Notes under the pieces: model-generated
The model's input: only the letters and a program-made list of their open reading frames with translations
Databases searched by the model: none
Told to the model about the DNA's origin: nothing
Program-made: the position numbers and the translations under genes
In this document: one piece after another, positions 38,337 to 51,900 of the stretch
Layout of the letters: each line of letters starts with the position of its first letter
Position numbering within the stretch: the stretch's first letter is position 1
NCBI RefSeq assembly: GCF_018691265.1
Contig: NW_024881329.1
Location: 496,001 to 560,000, forward strand
Origin: Tyto alba
Taxonomy: Eukaryota > Chordata > Aves > Strigiformes > Tytonidae
Direction: 5' to 3'
Length of the DNA: 64,000 bases

Positions 38337-41300
38337 CACAGTCTAACAGCTCTTACTAACATTTTCCAGAATTTCACGCTGGCTAACGAAACTGCAAACA
38401 TTCCAAGAAAAGGACACTCTACCAAGCCCCATGCATGCTGATGGCAGAACCAAGGCTCACAGCTGGAAAAAACCCACATGGGTTGTCCCAGTGCAAGCTG
38501 TATGCATCTGCTGCCCATGTGGAGCCCTCCAATCTCTTTCAGCCACTGCTCCCCTTCCTGCCTTGGTTCACATGCATGTGGTTTTCAACTGGGGAGATCA
38601 TCTTTTGAAAAAGCTTTATGTTTGGCTACAAAGAAACCCCAGGACTGTGTGTGATCCAGGAGAGGCACGGAGACCATGTTAATGAGGCTCACCATTTCCT
38701 TCAAAATGGGATGCCCACAGCGTGTCACCAACTGCTGGGGGATGAGATTGCTCCCTCCTGCAGAAGTCTCTCTACTTCTCCTTGCAGACTGAAGTAGAAA
38801 GGAAAGTGCAAAACTTTCCACAGAAATTACTGAGGCAGTTCTGGACCTCAGGAACCTGCCTGACCCTCTGTGAGATGCTGGGGACTTCAAGTCCAGCTGG
38901 GGGTCAGGCCTTGGGGAAAGCCCCAGTGAAAACTGACCCACTCCAGGGTGCCATTTCCAGGAAAGCTCATTTTTTTCTAAAGATATTTCACCCAATACTA
39001 AGCGCAGTCTAAATACTGAAGACATGTGGGAATATGTAAAAATCAATAAATCAGAAAAAAAAAAATATTTGCCTTCAGCTCATACAACATCCTTGCAATA
39101 CACTTTGACCCAGCAAACAGGAGAATGGGATCGAAGAGCTGGCTCATATCACACAGATCAGACAGCCTCTCTGCCTGGAACCTGGAGACATCGGCCTGTA
39201 GCACACAGCGCTGCTGCTGACCTCTCACCGTTGGGAACATTCACCAGGACAGATGCAGGAAGACTCAGTTCAGAGCCATCTTCCACCAGCAACAGGTCCC
39301 TGTAACTGAGTTGGTCAGAATTACTCAGCACATCCATTCAGAGCACGCATCTCTTCCATTTACCCTGTGCACCTTGAATGGTCATATTGGAACATACCTA
39401 TATAACAGGCTTTACCTAGTTCTGATTAAAGTCATCAGCAAGGATTTCAGCTGCTCTCCAACAGTACTGCCCTGTGCACTTGTATCAGCAAAGCTTCCTC
39501 CCTGAGCAAACTCCTTTCTTGGCACTTTACAGGATCATCTGCTTGCTGGCAACACCTGGATCACACCAGGTGCCACACCATACCAAGGGCATTCTTCTCA
39601 TTGCCTGATGCCACGAGGGTGCAGGACCAGCTGGCAGCTACCATGCACCTCCCCGTCCCCCTGCTGCAGTAGAAGTTGTCCCAGTTTCCCAAGAGCACGG
39701 GGAACTTCTGCCCCATGGTACACTTCATGTTAATCATTATCCACCCGCCAACTTCAGCTTAGCTGCATGACCAAGGATATGCAAAGTTGCTCGAAGGCAC
39801 GCCTACAGCAGGCAGAGGCCACATGTGAGAAATCACAACCTAAATCCAGGATTTTATGTCCCTGTTCAGGTACTTTTGAAAATTCTCACCTTCTAATCTG
39901 CAGCAGTGGCTGAAATCTAACCAAAATTTGGTTAAATCTTGACTTTTTTTTTTTTTTTTTTTAAAACTACCCATGAAGAGTCACTTCCAAAAGTGAGAAT
40001 TTTCAAGCTGAATAAATCTGTCCTCCTTTCTTCTCCACTCCTTAATATTTTAAGAGTTATACAGGACGATTTAACAGTGTTTATATTCACAAGCTTGGGC
40101 CCTACGATTTCATCTGCTTGCAGTAAAGAACAGGAACCACTTGCATAAGTCCACGACCCTCAAACCAGTGTAATTGGTTTCACCTGTCCCAGCTTGAAGA
40201 GGTTAAAATATTTAATCACTTTTCACGAAGACAAGTTATTTGTTTGCTTTTTCAAACAGATTGTACAATCCCATCCAAACAGCTTTAGTCTTTTTAATTG
40301 GGACCAGCAGGATGTTGGGCAAGTTCTGTGTGCTAGCGAAGGACCTCTCCTTCAAACCTACTTCATAATTCAAACGTAACTCCAGCCAAGGCACAAGCTG
40401 AACGTTACCCCGGGCTAACCAGGAAGCCCCAGTTCAGATGGAGACTTTTTCTTTCCCAGACGCTTCGGGGTTTCCCTGCCAGGAGGAGACTGAACAGGCA
40501 AGCTCGAGCAGAGCTGCCCGGCAGCACAGCCCGCTGGCACCTCGCAGCCAAGGCAGGCCTGGCTCTAAATGCACGATCCGACCCAGCAGCAGCACAGCCA
40601 GACAAGCTCCGACGGCATGAAACTACAAGTCGACCCAAAATGCAGTAGCGTAAAGACCAGCTATGTCCACAGTAACTAGCTATCCAGCAAGACCAAAAAG
40701 TCAAAGCGGAGTCCTAACCCTGAACTCCTTAGGCCTTCTAGCAGGTAGGAATTGTTACAACTCGAGGCTTTGCAGTTGTTCAGCCTGGTTTCTTCTAGAA
40801 AAGCACAAACTTACAAGCCCATACTTTGTGCAAGATGAAAACATTTGCTTTTGAAACCACGGGCCAATTTCAGCCAAGTGCAACAAAGGTAATGAAGTTC
40901 CATGAGACTCAGAGGCCAAGGCAAGGGGACAACTAGAGTTTCCCTGGTCAGGGGAGATGCTGCAATATGCACTTGCCTTTTCTGCATACCAGAGAAACCA
41001 CAGTGGAAAAAGCCTTTAGAAATGCTTCAGTAGGGCAGGGCCCAGGTTTCCTTTTTCGATGCCAGAAGTGAGCAGCCACCGGACAAATCCAGAGAAACCA
41101 ACTCTCTAGATTCCTCTGTTTCCAGAGCTCCCTGGGTGTTTTCCGACTACATGCATTAGCTGCTTTAAAGGTCATGCTTAAGAGTTCTGCATATGCTCCC
41201 CAACTGTCTGGATGCCACGTGGCATATTGCAAACTCACCTTTGCAGTCGAAAAGTTCTTCATTCTTATTATTCCTTTAAATGTTTTAATATTCCTTCATT

Positions 41301-42139
41301 TTCCTTCTTCTCTGCTGTCTAGAACAACATACTTCTAATATAGGCAATTAAATAAGAGGGAGGTGGCATTTAGAATTAATCTAATCTAAATTTAATTCCA
41401 GGATGTTCCTGTGTTTTACTGAGAAAGAGGCCGTGCAACAGGTTGAAGCCTAATGTGCGTCAGATATGCTATGCTTCACAGCAGCAGAATGTTGGTTTTG
41501 GCAGTCCTTTGGCAGATGTTTGCTAGATAACTTGGTAGGACCCCGTCTATTGTTATATTGTGAATTCTGCAAGCAAACTTTCAAACGTGTTGCATTTCCT
41601 TGTCTAACGTACTCACTATTAACTATTGGAACACTACACCATGAAATGCAATAGACTTGCCACCATTTACAGCTTCAAAAGCAAAACAAGCAAAGCCAAT
41701 CTAGGAGGCTGACTTTAGCCCAAACAGAAACAATGGGTTGGAGGTAGAAACAACCAGGTGAATATTTGCTGCTGGTGTCCTCCAACACAAAAAGAGCCAG
41801 AAGGGAAGAAATCCTAATTGCTTCAGACTTGTATATCAAGCCAGCACTGCAGAAGAGCCCTTTAGAGGACTGCATGTGCAATCCACCTTCCACAGTCTCA
41901 CTGCTCACCTACTTCAATGTCCACAAATAGCTAGAAGCAAAACAGAACCAGCAAAGCTTCAAATTTTTGCAATTGGGTTTCAAAGTACAAAAGCCAGAAA
42001 ACACACCTTTACTTTCAGAGGCCAAGCCCCCACCCAGTCTTTTTATTTTTTAATGTCTAAACTGAGCTAATTCAAGACAAAACCAATGGGATGCAAAGGA
42101 AAACCTACTTGACATTTCTCCAGCTGGCACTGCACTTAG

Positions 42140-42425
42140 AGCACCACTGCGACAGGACAAGAGGTTATGGTTTTAAACTAAAAGAGGGCAGATCCAAACT
42201 AGATATAAGGAAGACATTTTTTTACAATAAGGGTGGTGAAACACTGCCACAGGTTGCCTAGAGAGGTGGTAGATACCCCACTCCTTGGAAACATTCAGGA
42301 TCAGGCTAGACAACGTTCTCAGCAACCTGATGTAGTTGAAGGTGTCCCTGCTCCTTGCAGGGTGGGGGTTGGACTATATGAACTTTAAAGGTCTCTTCCA
42401 ACCTAAGCCATCCCAGGATTCTATG
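42140..42425 (+). mobile_element. CR1 LINE 3' fragment, plus orientation
   Basis: About 285 bases of the CR1 3' region: GGACAAGAGGTTATGGTTTT, GGCAGATCCAAACTAGATAT, GGGTGGTGAAACACTGCCAC, AGGTTGCCTAGAGAGGTGGT, and the end GGTCTCTTCCAACCTAAGCC, then GGATTCTATGG. Better preserved than the other plus-strand CR1 pieces in the window. Confidence 0.9.
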
Positions 42426-44880
42426 GTAAGCACGAAGATCTCTACCTTCTGTGTAGAAATGCACTGAGGCAAGACTTGCTCTGGTGCTCAGTCTTACACC
42501 AACAAGCTCAGTTTCTGCTACGAAAGTAATTCACAGCTAGAAGTGCAGTAACTCAAAGCAGAACAAAAAATGCTGTGCCAGTATCTGAAGAGGAGGCCTG
42601 GATGTAAACACACCAGGGCTGTGGGAACTGCAACAAGCTTCTGATGAGTACTCACCTTCCTGTAAGGACCTGTTAAGAAGCCACAAAGATTTTTATGGTG
42701 GTGGTTTCTTTTAGCCATGATGTACTTGTAATATTCTCACTGTGTCCATGAGAAACTCCCTAAGACTCTTGTAAATAGAGTTGTAACCCAATTCCAACTC
42801 TTGTAATTATACCATACCTACTTAAATTATCCCTTAAGGCTTTTATTTGTTTTTAATACACCACTCTTAGAAAGTATCTGTTTTTAGAAAAGAAAACTCT
42901 TTCAGAGTTTTGTTTAAGTAATGCTCCCTTCCTCTCCCTTCCCTTCCTACTCCCTCCAAGAAATCAGTACAGGAGTCTAACATCTCTTCAAAGAGATTAA
43001 AAACCAGTGTAACTTCACAAGACTCTACTCAATCTGGTGTCCAACTTTGGGTCTACGAAGAGATCCACAGAGACCAAAACAAACAAGGCCACAGTTAGTG
43101 CAAAGTTCATCCAAAAATTTCCCCATTTCCAGGATAAGCAATTACAAATCTGATGATCATAGTTTGTCTTTGTGGAAATGGCTCAGGCAACTTTAAAAAA
43201 AAAATAAATACTGCAGAGCACTAGCAGAACAGCTGCAACGTTGATCCTTTTATGCAGAAAGGCACTTCCTACAGTTAGGAATTCACTTACACAGGCAGGG
43301 ATAAATTACAGGCGTATTACTGCCTGTATTCACCCTATTGAAATGCAAGCATTTATCTTAGATGCGTACATGAGGAGAAAAATAAGTGAGCAGAATCGGA
43401 GGTAACACCCATCTCCTTACTTGGGAGGAGACAGCTCTTATCTCAGTATCTGGAGTAGAGCTCAAAGACCACATGCTTAGGTCTGTGGTTAGTGACTCAC
43501 CTGCAATTAAGGTGAAACCTGAGATTCCTATGTAAAGATAAGTCTCTGGACTTCGTGGTTGTAGAGCAGCATCTGCCTGACATCTGCTAACGGCTCAGAA
43601 CAGTTGTGCTGAGAGGTGAAGAGTCCCAGGCATGGCAGTGGGGTGCAACTTGCAACTCCCCAGCTATGCTGGGGGATGATCCCAGCACCTCGTTGTAGAG
43701 ACACTGCACACAGGCACCTCCTGGAAGGTGGCAGAAACCAGGGTTCAGTTGCCCTCTGCTGAGGAGAAACCAATTAAAAATAAACTTAAAATACAATAAA
43801 ATTCAGTCCCTCAAAATTTTGTTCCCCTCCAAGAAATGTCATGTGAATTTTGTGGCTTATGCTTCAAGCCTTCCAAGGAGGGAGACTCTCAAAACCATAC
43901 TATCCTTTTACCCTGAGAGATGCCCTAACCTACTGGCATGCAGATGCGGTCCATGCAGAAGCACTGCAAAATGCAACCTGATGCTGACAACCAAGTCATC
44001 TCATTTCCAAAGCAATCTCTTTCCTTTTCTCAACATACTTTACTTGATGAAATTTTGTCCTCAAAATTTGTATGAAGCAAGATTCAGAAAACTACCTCCC
44101 ACTCATTTTGTTCCAACATCCCCCCTTCCCTCTGCTGCTGCTTGTGCTGTTTTCATAGCATGTTTAGCTTTATGATGAACAAGAAGTCTACAAAGTAACC
44201 TCTTTCAGAATAAAGACTCCCTCCAAATTCAAGACAGTCAAAGAATTTGGATAAATAATCAAAACCCAACATCTCAAATTCTGAGGTTTGCCTATTATCA
44301 GCCTCAATATTACACGTAAACAGGATTACAGAGCCAACTGATTTGAAGTGAGAGACAGGCTATCAATCTGATTAAAAAAAAATAAATAAAATGCACCTGA
44401 TCCAGCATTTTGCTATTGGTACATATGTGTCATTCCAATAAGATGCATTAATCACTGAAGAATACTTGCTGAAAATCAACTGTCTTCTATTCACTCTCTA
44501 AGCTGCAGATCTCAGGAGGTGAGCTGCAACTGCATGTGCCATGTTTCCAAATTAATAGCAACTCTGAGCTGGTCCTAAATGCAAAACAAAAACAGATCCT
44601 GGTCGTCTATGCATGAAAGATAAGCAGCATTGAATGGGTCAGCATACCTGGGAGACTGGCAGCATACTGCTCTGAAATTACAGAAGCAGTAGCCTGGAAG
44701 ATGATCAGCATCTTCTGTGGCATGTCCATATTTCCAGTGAGGTCTTCAAAGCCCCCATACTTGGAATATTGAAGTAGAGCTAATTTGCTTAAGCCCCAAA
44801 AGCCCACTAGCCTGTTTCTGAATCGGCAGGGACAGGAATGAAAACAGAAATGCAACAAGATACGCCCGTCCAGGGCCCCA
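42426..44880. other. DNA between the CR1 copy and the C11orf24-like poly(A) site
   Basis: It contains copy A of the unnamed repeat (43215-43456), a pyrimidine-rich patch near 42930-42960 and nothing else I can identify. The transcript of the C11orf24-like gene may extend into it if the proximal poly(A) site is not used. Confidence 0.45.
43215..43456 (+). repeat. Unnamed dispersed repeat, copy A
   Basis: Matches copy B at about 48187-48429 in the same orientation. Shared blocks in order: a TCCTA...CAG segment, ATTCAC followed by CAG(G/A)CAGGGA, ATGC(A/T)AGCATT, CATGAGG/AATGAGG followed by an A-rich run, AACACCCATCTC, GGGAGGAGACAGCTCT and CATCTCAGT/TATCTCAGT up to TGGAGT. I cannot name the family. 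Copy strand is arbitrary. Confidence 0.55.
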
Positions 44881-44886
44881 TTTATT
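44881..44886 (-). terminator. C11orf24: Candidate poly(A) signal AATAAA of the C11orf24-like gene
   Basis: A canonical AATAAA lies on the minus strand about 630 bases after the stop codon at 45513, followed downstream by a T/GT-rich stretch (TTGTTGCATTTCTGTTTTCA). This gives a 3' UTR of roughly 0.65 kb at 44860-45512, in which I see no other feature. A longer 3' UTR cannot be excluded. Confidence 0.5.
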
Positions 44887-45512
44887 AAGTGAATACAAAA
44901 ATAAGATCATTTAGGTGCAGAGGCACAGTAATCCGCTCCATGGTGAAAAGATACCTTGGGTTAGCAGTAAACCGAGTTTACAACGCCTTGTAAACAGACC
45001 TCTTCACAAGCAAGAAGCATATTGAAACATGACACACGTTGGATGAAAAGTTCCCTGTTACACTAATACTCCACACTCCTCATCGGGCGATTTCAGAGCA
45101 CTCCGCAAAAGGTCAGAGCATCCTTTGCTCTGTTTTTGGAGGAGCACACATGAAACAAATGAAACACAAGGAACTTGCACTGTAAACAGTTGAAAAAGTG
45201 CCACAGCATTTTCCAAGGATGACGGCTTACCCCTTGTTAGGTTTGTTTTGCAATGAAAAATAATGGCCAAAGCTATTGTGCATTATGGATGGAAGTCTTA
45301 AAAATTACTTTGTTTACAGCAACCTGTCGCACAGTTGAATAAAGTTTATCTTTTTTTTCTTAATACAGTACATGGCATTTCTCCTCAATTGCACTAGAAG
45401 TAAATTTGGAAGCACTTTCAGTTTGTGTTATAGGCAAAATAGGAAAGAAAAACAAGTCAGGCAGGCTTTCAATCTCCTTTCCATCTCTGCCCACTGTTTT
45501 ATCCCCACCCTT

Positions 45513-46712
<1,200 letters not shown>

Positions 46713-46883
46713 TCAAGCTCAAATCTGATCTCATATCCCCAACATGCAAACCAGAACATACATTCTGCAGTACATGTAGTACGATTGGAATAAATCAGTC
46801 CTGAAGTCAGCAAGAATATGAAAACTCAATGAAAACTCAGACCCCTGCCTTTATTGCACATAATCCCTTTGGGTAATTTTTTG

Positions 46884-46944
46884 TTTGTTTGCTTGCTTCG
46901 TTTGTTTTTTTTTGTTTGTTTGTTTTGCTTTGGGTTTTTTTTTG
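46884..46944. repeat. TTTG-rich simple repeat
   Basis: GTTTGTTTGC-type units with T runs inside the last intron of the C11orf24-like gene. Confidence 0.8.
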
Positions 46945-47168
46945 CCACAAACCTCAGGCATTTGCCCAACCATGGCATTAATTCCACAAAAGGAGGGTAA
47001 TGAAAGTAGAGTTACAACTCAGGAGGATGTTATCAACAGGAGCAGCATTACGGATGCCAGCTCCTGAGAAGACAACTCATGCTTTCAAAGTTACACACCA
47101 TCAACAAAGCTTTCATGCTAAGATTCATAATTTTCACCTCTCAAAACTGAGTGGAAATTTCCACTTAC

Positions 47169-47257
47169 ACCTTCATACTTTGGGATAACTTCCTCCACAA
47201 CTAGTGATCTAGATTTATAGTGACATAAATCCCACCTGCTTATCAAAGGTCTGGTCG
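47169..47257 (-). CDS. C11orf24: C11orf24-like internal exon (89 bases, predicted)
   Basis: This exon is inferred from splice sites, phase and similarity. The acceptor CTTTCTCTGCCACATAG is followed by an open frame, and the donor GGT|GTAAGT is near-consensus. It enters in phase 1, matching the donor of the exon at 47882, and leaves in phase 0, matching the acceptor at 46532. The peptide ends VVEEVIPKYEG; joined to IHLRH... it parallels human NFVPNKMWKG|LVKRN. It contains one Cys of unknown role. If the cell skips it, the exon at 47882 could instead join at 46642 in phase. Confidence 0.55.
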
Positions 47258-47881
47258 CTATGTGGCAGAGAAAGCTTTGCCAACCCAAAAAAACCATGAA
47301 CAAACTTTATTTTTTTTTAAACTTGGGTACAGCAAACTCTAGAAACATATTTTAGAAGACCGGTTCCCCAATTACCAACAAGCTCCATTTTGTTATTGTG
47401 TCACTTAATTAAAATTGAAGATTCTGGCCCTGGAAAGTCACCATGAGCAATTGCTGCTAAGGCTGCTGTGATTATAGAAGCAGCCTGCTGCCTCTGGCCC
47501 AGAACTCTGGCGATCTCGGAAAAAACAATGCCAAGATCTATGCCTTTCTCTTAAAAAAATATATATATAAATACAACTGTTACACCTTTATTTTCTAAAG
47601 GACAACATGTGGAGTGCAAATGTCTTGAATGAATGATGTCTTCAACAAGGAGACAAACTGTTACTCCGTAACAGTTATGGAAGTTGTTGAAGACACATCA
47701 TGCACAGGTGAGTGCCAGAGCCATTACCAGGCTAACGAAGGTTTTTCCAGTGCACCAGCTTTACCTACAGAATCCTCCTGGCATTCCACAGCCCACCTCC
47801 CTCAGCTGAAAGCCAGTCAAGGTGTTTAAAGTGAAAGGACCAGGATCCTGGATTTAGCAGGAGCCTGAAGCATGGCGTTAC

Positions 47882-47998
47882 CTCCAAGCAGATCTTTGAT
47901 GTCTTGTTCTCTGGCATTCTGGCACACACTCAGCTGGTGACACCACAAGAGGATGCAGCGATTTCGGTAGGGCACGGACCTGTTACAGGGATGGTTAC
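47882..47998 (-). CDS. C11orf24: C11orf24-like exon encoding the second half of a MANSC domain
   Basis: The acceptor TTTTCTCTGCTGTTTTCAG and donor GGAG|GTAACG are both strong. The exon is 117 bases and symmetric in phase 1-1, typical of extracellular-module exons. The peptide contains PCNRSVPYRNRC, then ILLWCHQLSVCQN. The pattern C-x4-C-x5-C matches the last cysteines of MANSC domains (in human MANSC1: C-YLFF-C-PNEEA-C). MANSC1 also ends in a DYLINGIYVD-type tail, so the two proteins are related. The first half of the domain (with the C-x3-CC motif) and the signal peptide were not found in the window, so the gene is 5'-incomplete here. The human C11orf24 protein, as I recall it, lacks these cysteines. 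Confidence 0.75.
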
Positions 47999-48186
47999 CT
48001 GAAAACAGCAGAGAAAATAGGTCACTGCACACAGTATACTGAATACACTGCTTCATAGCTGTAATCAAAGAATTTTAAAAAAAAAAAAACAAAAACAAAA
48101 CACCACCAAATGATAGCAGGGAGGTCTGGCCTTAAAGGATCCTGGCTCAACCTCAGTGAAAATAACTAGAAAGCAAATGAAATCAG

Positions 48187-48429
48187 AATAGCAGCTGCAG
48201 CCTATCTACCTGCTTGTCTTCTGGTACCAACATCTCCTAACAGCAGCAATTCACTCACCCAGACAGGGACAAAGAGAGCACACTACAGTTTGGACCCATC
48301 TAAATGCTAGCATTCATCTAGACGTCTTAATGAGGGGAGAAAAAAAAAAAAAAAAAAAAGTGAGCCGAAACCAAGACAACACCCATCTCATCACCCACGG
48401 GAGACAGCTCTCATCTCAGTGCTTGGAGT
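48187..48429 (+). repeat. Unnamed dispersed repeat, copy B (with expanded A run)
   Basis: Homologous to copy A at 43215-43456. Where copy A has GAGAAAAATAAGTGAGCAGA, copy B has a 20-base A run (48340-48359) before GTGAGCCGAA, so the internal A tract expanded in one copy. It lies in the intron 5' of the MANSC exon, on the other side of the terminal exons from copy A. Confidence 0.55.
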
Positions 48430-48669
48430 TACACAGAAATTTACTCTTCATTCACTGAGCAATGGTACCATTAGCCATGGGAGCCACCACAGAAATTGCC
48501 TTTTAGTAAGTCAAATCCCAACACAAGCTAACTAAACTCATCACAGCGGAACTCTTCCACCCTGGCAACCCTTCAAACTCACTAGCGTCTTCCTGGGCTT
48601 GTCTACACACACAAAACCAAGTTTTGAGGGAAAAACCAAACCTCTGCTAACCAGTGCTGAGGAGACGTC

Positions 48670-48925
48670 TCAAACACGGCGCCCAGTTTGGGGATCCCCA
48701 GCACACAAGAGCAGTATTAACATACTGGAGTGAGTCCAAGGGAGGCTACTAGATGTCTGAGAGGCTGAAGCAGAAAATTTACCAGGAGGGCTCTCCAACA
48801 CTGGGCTGGGAGCCAGAGAGGTGGTACACTACCCATCAGGTCTTGAACAGGCAGGTCTAAGTGGGGTTCGGGCCGGAGACTTTCAAAAAGTCCATTCCTG
48901 CCTAAATTATGCTATGACTTTATGT
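48670..48925 (+). mobile_element. CR1 fragments, internally deleted, plus orientation
   Basis: GGCGCCCAGTTTGGGGATCC, AACATACTGGAGTGAGTCCA and GGGAGGCTACTAGATGTCTG follow the end of the CR1 coding region; GAGAGGTGGTACACTACCCA and ATTCCTGCCTAAATTATGCT follow its 3' end. The part between is deleted and the copy is strongly diverged. Confidence 0.65.
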
Positions 48926-51900
48926 AATATCACAGTAACATGCAATTAATTTCTGGGACACGTGCTGTAACAGAAGATAATACAGTGCTCAGTTTGGGAT
49001 GAAGCAGATGTGTGCCCAACTGACCGCCCATCAGTGGGTTAAAGGGAACTTAAGCGTACGTTAGAAGCAGCTAATGTCTGTGTTTTGTTAGAAGTGTGAG
49101 AAAGGGCAAAGAATGAGCCTCTGTGGTACATGTGGCTATATTTAAAGCTCTTATCTACAAAGAGTTACCCTAACTGAGGATTAAGGCTATGGGAAGCTTG
49201 AACTTTTAATAAACACACATTTACATTACAACAGTTATTAAAACGAGTTGTGAAAATTCATAAACTTGGAGAAATCCCTGTACGAACAACTGCAATCTCT
49301 TTTGACAGCCCTTAAGAAACTAGGAAAGGTGGAATTTTACTGACTCTGATAAAATGTTAAGAAAGTGACTGAAACCAAAGCCTTTAAAAAAATGGTACTT
49401 AAAAAGTGATAAAATGAAGAACTTCAACAATCACACAGAGCAGGAGATACAGCAGCAGCCCTTCAAGAAACTAAAATCCACTCCTCAGAAATGAAAACAT
49501 GCTTGGATGTGCCCTGATTCCCAATCCCACCTCCTGTCCCTCCCTCGATAAGCCTTGCTAGTGGAAAAACACAGACCATCTACAACTGTAAATCATGACA
49601 TTTCTCAGTTCTTGGGAAGGGGAAAACAAAAAGCCAGCAGCATATCTTGCACTGGCTACATAGCTAAGTCAGTCAGTTCAGAAAGGGCAAGAGACTAATG
49701 TGGCCAGCATGGTTAAAGCATCCTCATTTCTTCTGCCATCAGGATGGTATCCAGCTGCTCATGACCTCCCTGTTGCTCCCCAGGACAATCAGATACCTTT
49801 AGTGAGCTGGACTGATTAGTACTGATTAGTACTCCCTTTGATGCAACTCCAGATTGAAGTTCCAGCTGCTGTGTCCGCTGCAAGACACGTGCTACCCAGT
49901 GGCCCCTTTTTGCTTCCAATTAGGAAACAGAAGAAGAAAAAAAAAAAAAAAAAAAAAAAAGAGAAAGTAGAAGGAGTAGAAGGACAACAAAAGCACTTCA
50001 GAGCTAATTTGAAAGGAAACCATGTAGGCAGACACAAAGTTCTTGCCCTACCAAACTGGTTTATTTCATTTTTAAGCCTGCTGTTACTGGAAAGAAATTG
50101 CAGATGCCCAAAGACAAGCAGAAGCCAAATAAGCAGATGTATTGTGGAAGCAGGGAGCAGGAATATTTGCTCTTGCAGCCATGTCATATTTTCCCTTTAT
50201 TTTCCCCAGAGCATACAAGATAGCCCAGAAGCATGGCTCTCTGTCCTCAGAGCCAGACTGGCCATACTGACCACTCAGATGGCCAAGATGTTCCCCCCCA
50301 GCCCTGGACAGGCCATCATAGAAGAAACCTGGGAGAGGTCTGAATATGGGTGGGGATGCAAAGGGAAGAGCATGAGCTTATCTATCTCTCAACACAGGTT
50401 CAGCACGCTCACCAGGCATCTGGGAACCCTGGATTGCCAGATCTTTGCTCAGATGAACACTTTCTCCATCACGTATATCATTTATCTTAGAGCATCTGAA
50501 GACTTGAACTCATTGCATTAGACAACATGCAGTTGTTAGAGTCAGCCCTAGAGAGTTTTGCTGCTTTTATTAGCGCATAACTCAAGTGACAAACTGTCTC
50601 ATGATACTGGTACAATCATTTTGTGATATGTTAGTTTGCTAACTACATATACTGGCCTCTGGTGTGGATATTTGAAGGTGATGCTGGAATAGCTAGACCA
50701 GTAACCATTGCCTTTTCTGTAGGGCACATCCCAGATGTAAATGTACTGGAAAAAGCGGTTCTTTCTGTGATAGTTGCACTACTTAAGTTAGTAAATGTTA
50801 TTTCAGCAAGGGTCTAAATTACATCTACAGAAGAGATCCTAACTAGCTAGGAATGTTATTTTTCTACTTCTCCAAGAAATGTAGCTATGAAGATGTCTCC
50901 CCATGCAACTTTGGCCTGCAACTTAACACCATAAGACCTTCAAAAGTGACCACCACTGCTCCTTTACTGACAGTTACATAGGTGTAACTATTCCGACAGC
51001 TAAGCCTCAGGCATCATGTCTATAATGAAAGAAAGCACAAAAATAAATATATTTGGGGAAGGTGGCAATGGAGAATGAGAGTGGTAAACTTGATCTTAAA
51101 ACTTAAAGCTAATCATTAAAAAAAAAAAAAAAAGAGACATTTCAGGTCCTTCTCTCCAGATGATCTCTCTGCACGTAGCTATGTATTTATGTCAAGAGCT
51201 TGTATCTTTTCCATCTCCCTTGACACCAGGTACTGCAACAGACTGGCCACTAAGTAACAAATAGGAATTAAATTGTTTCAGTGGGTTTAATACAGAATGT
51301 AAAATCTGAAAAGGTTTATGCCTTTGGGTTTAGTTTTGAGTGGTTTCCTGAAGATGGAATGGGTCACCTAATTCCAGACGCTCAAGCCCCTCTGCCTGGA
51401 CTTGCTCTGTACAAAACACGTCAGGAGAGAACAAAGTGGAGGATACAAAAAAATGTGGTTGAAGCCAGCGACAGGGTGAAGCATGCACTCAGATCTTCTC
51501 CCAGCCCTGATCACATACTAACTCTATGCCTTATGTCCACCCACTGGAAGAGGCAGCTGATAGCACCTTTTCTACCCGTCTTAAAATATCAGGAGGTTAA
51601 GATGGCATGTGCACAGTGTTTAGAGACTCTCAGGTGGAACAGACAAACATGCAGTGCTACAGACCCTAAGTGGCAGCACATTCAGTGTGAATGTGTCATC
51701 TCCCTAGGGTTTACCACCTTAAAAAGCAGACACTGAAGTTTTCACAGCTCTGGTGCCTTGGGGACAAACCAAACCCACTCAATTTTTACCTCCTAAATAA
51801 GACACTTAGTTTATAAAGGTGCTTTCTTTCCGCTATGAAGGGATGTCTCACGTTTAAAATAAAAGTGTGAAACCACCGGGCCTTAAAAAAGTCATCTTCA

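Larger units (their letters stand above)
26466..42139. other. Intergenic DNA, second LTR to the plus-strand CR1
   Basis: I recognised no coding exon. Listed separately: an old CR1 (about 28690-28870), a MIR (about 32310-32405), a 5S-derived SINE relic (32942-33051), a TTTG array (34262-34351), a CpG cluster (35515-35720) and an 11-bp-stem hairpin (38307-38336). Also present are A or T runs at 27863-27884, 36582-36601 and 39944-39962. A small CpG-richer patch lies near 31930-32010 and another near 40450-40620, both without gene evidence. Confidence 0.5.

Noticed and set aside
49838..50521. 227-codon plus-strand frame
   Set aside because: It crosses a 24-base A run (poly-Lys), has no domain and no homologue I can recall.
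51281..51736. 151-codon plus-strand frame
   Set aside because: No family resemblance, no splice or promoter context; the length is possible by chance in this amount of DNA.
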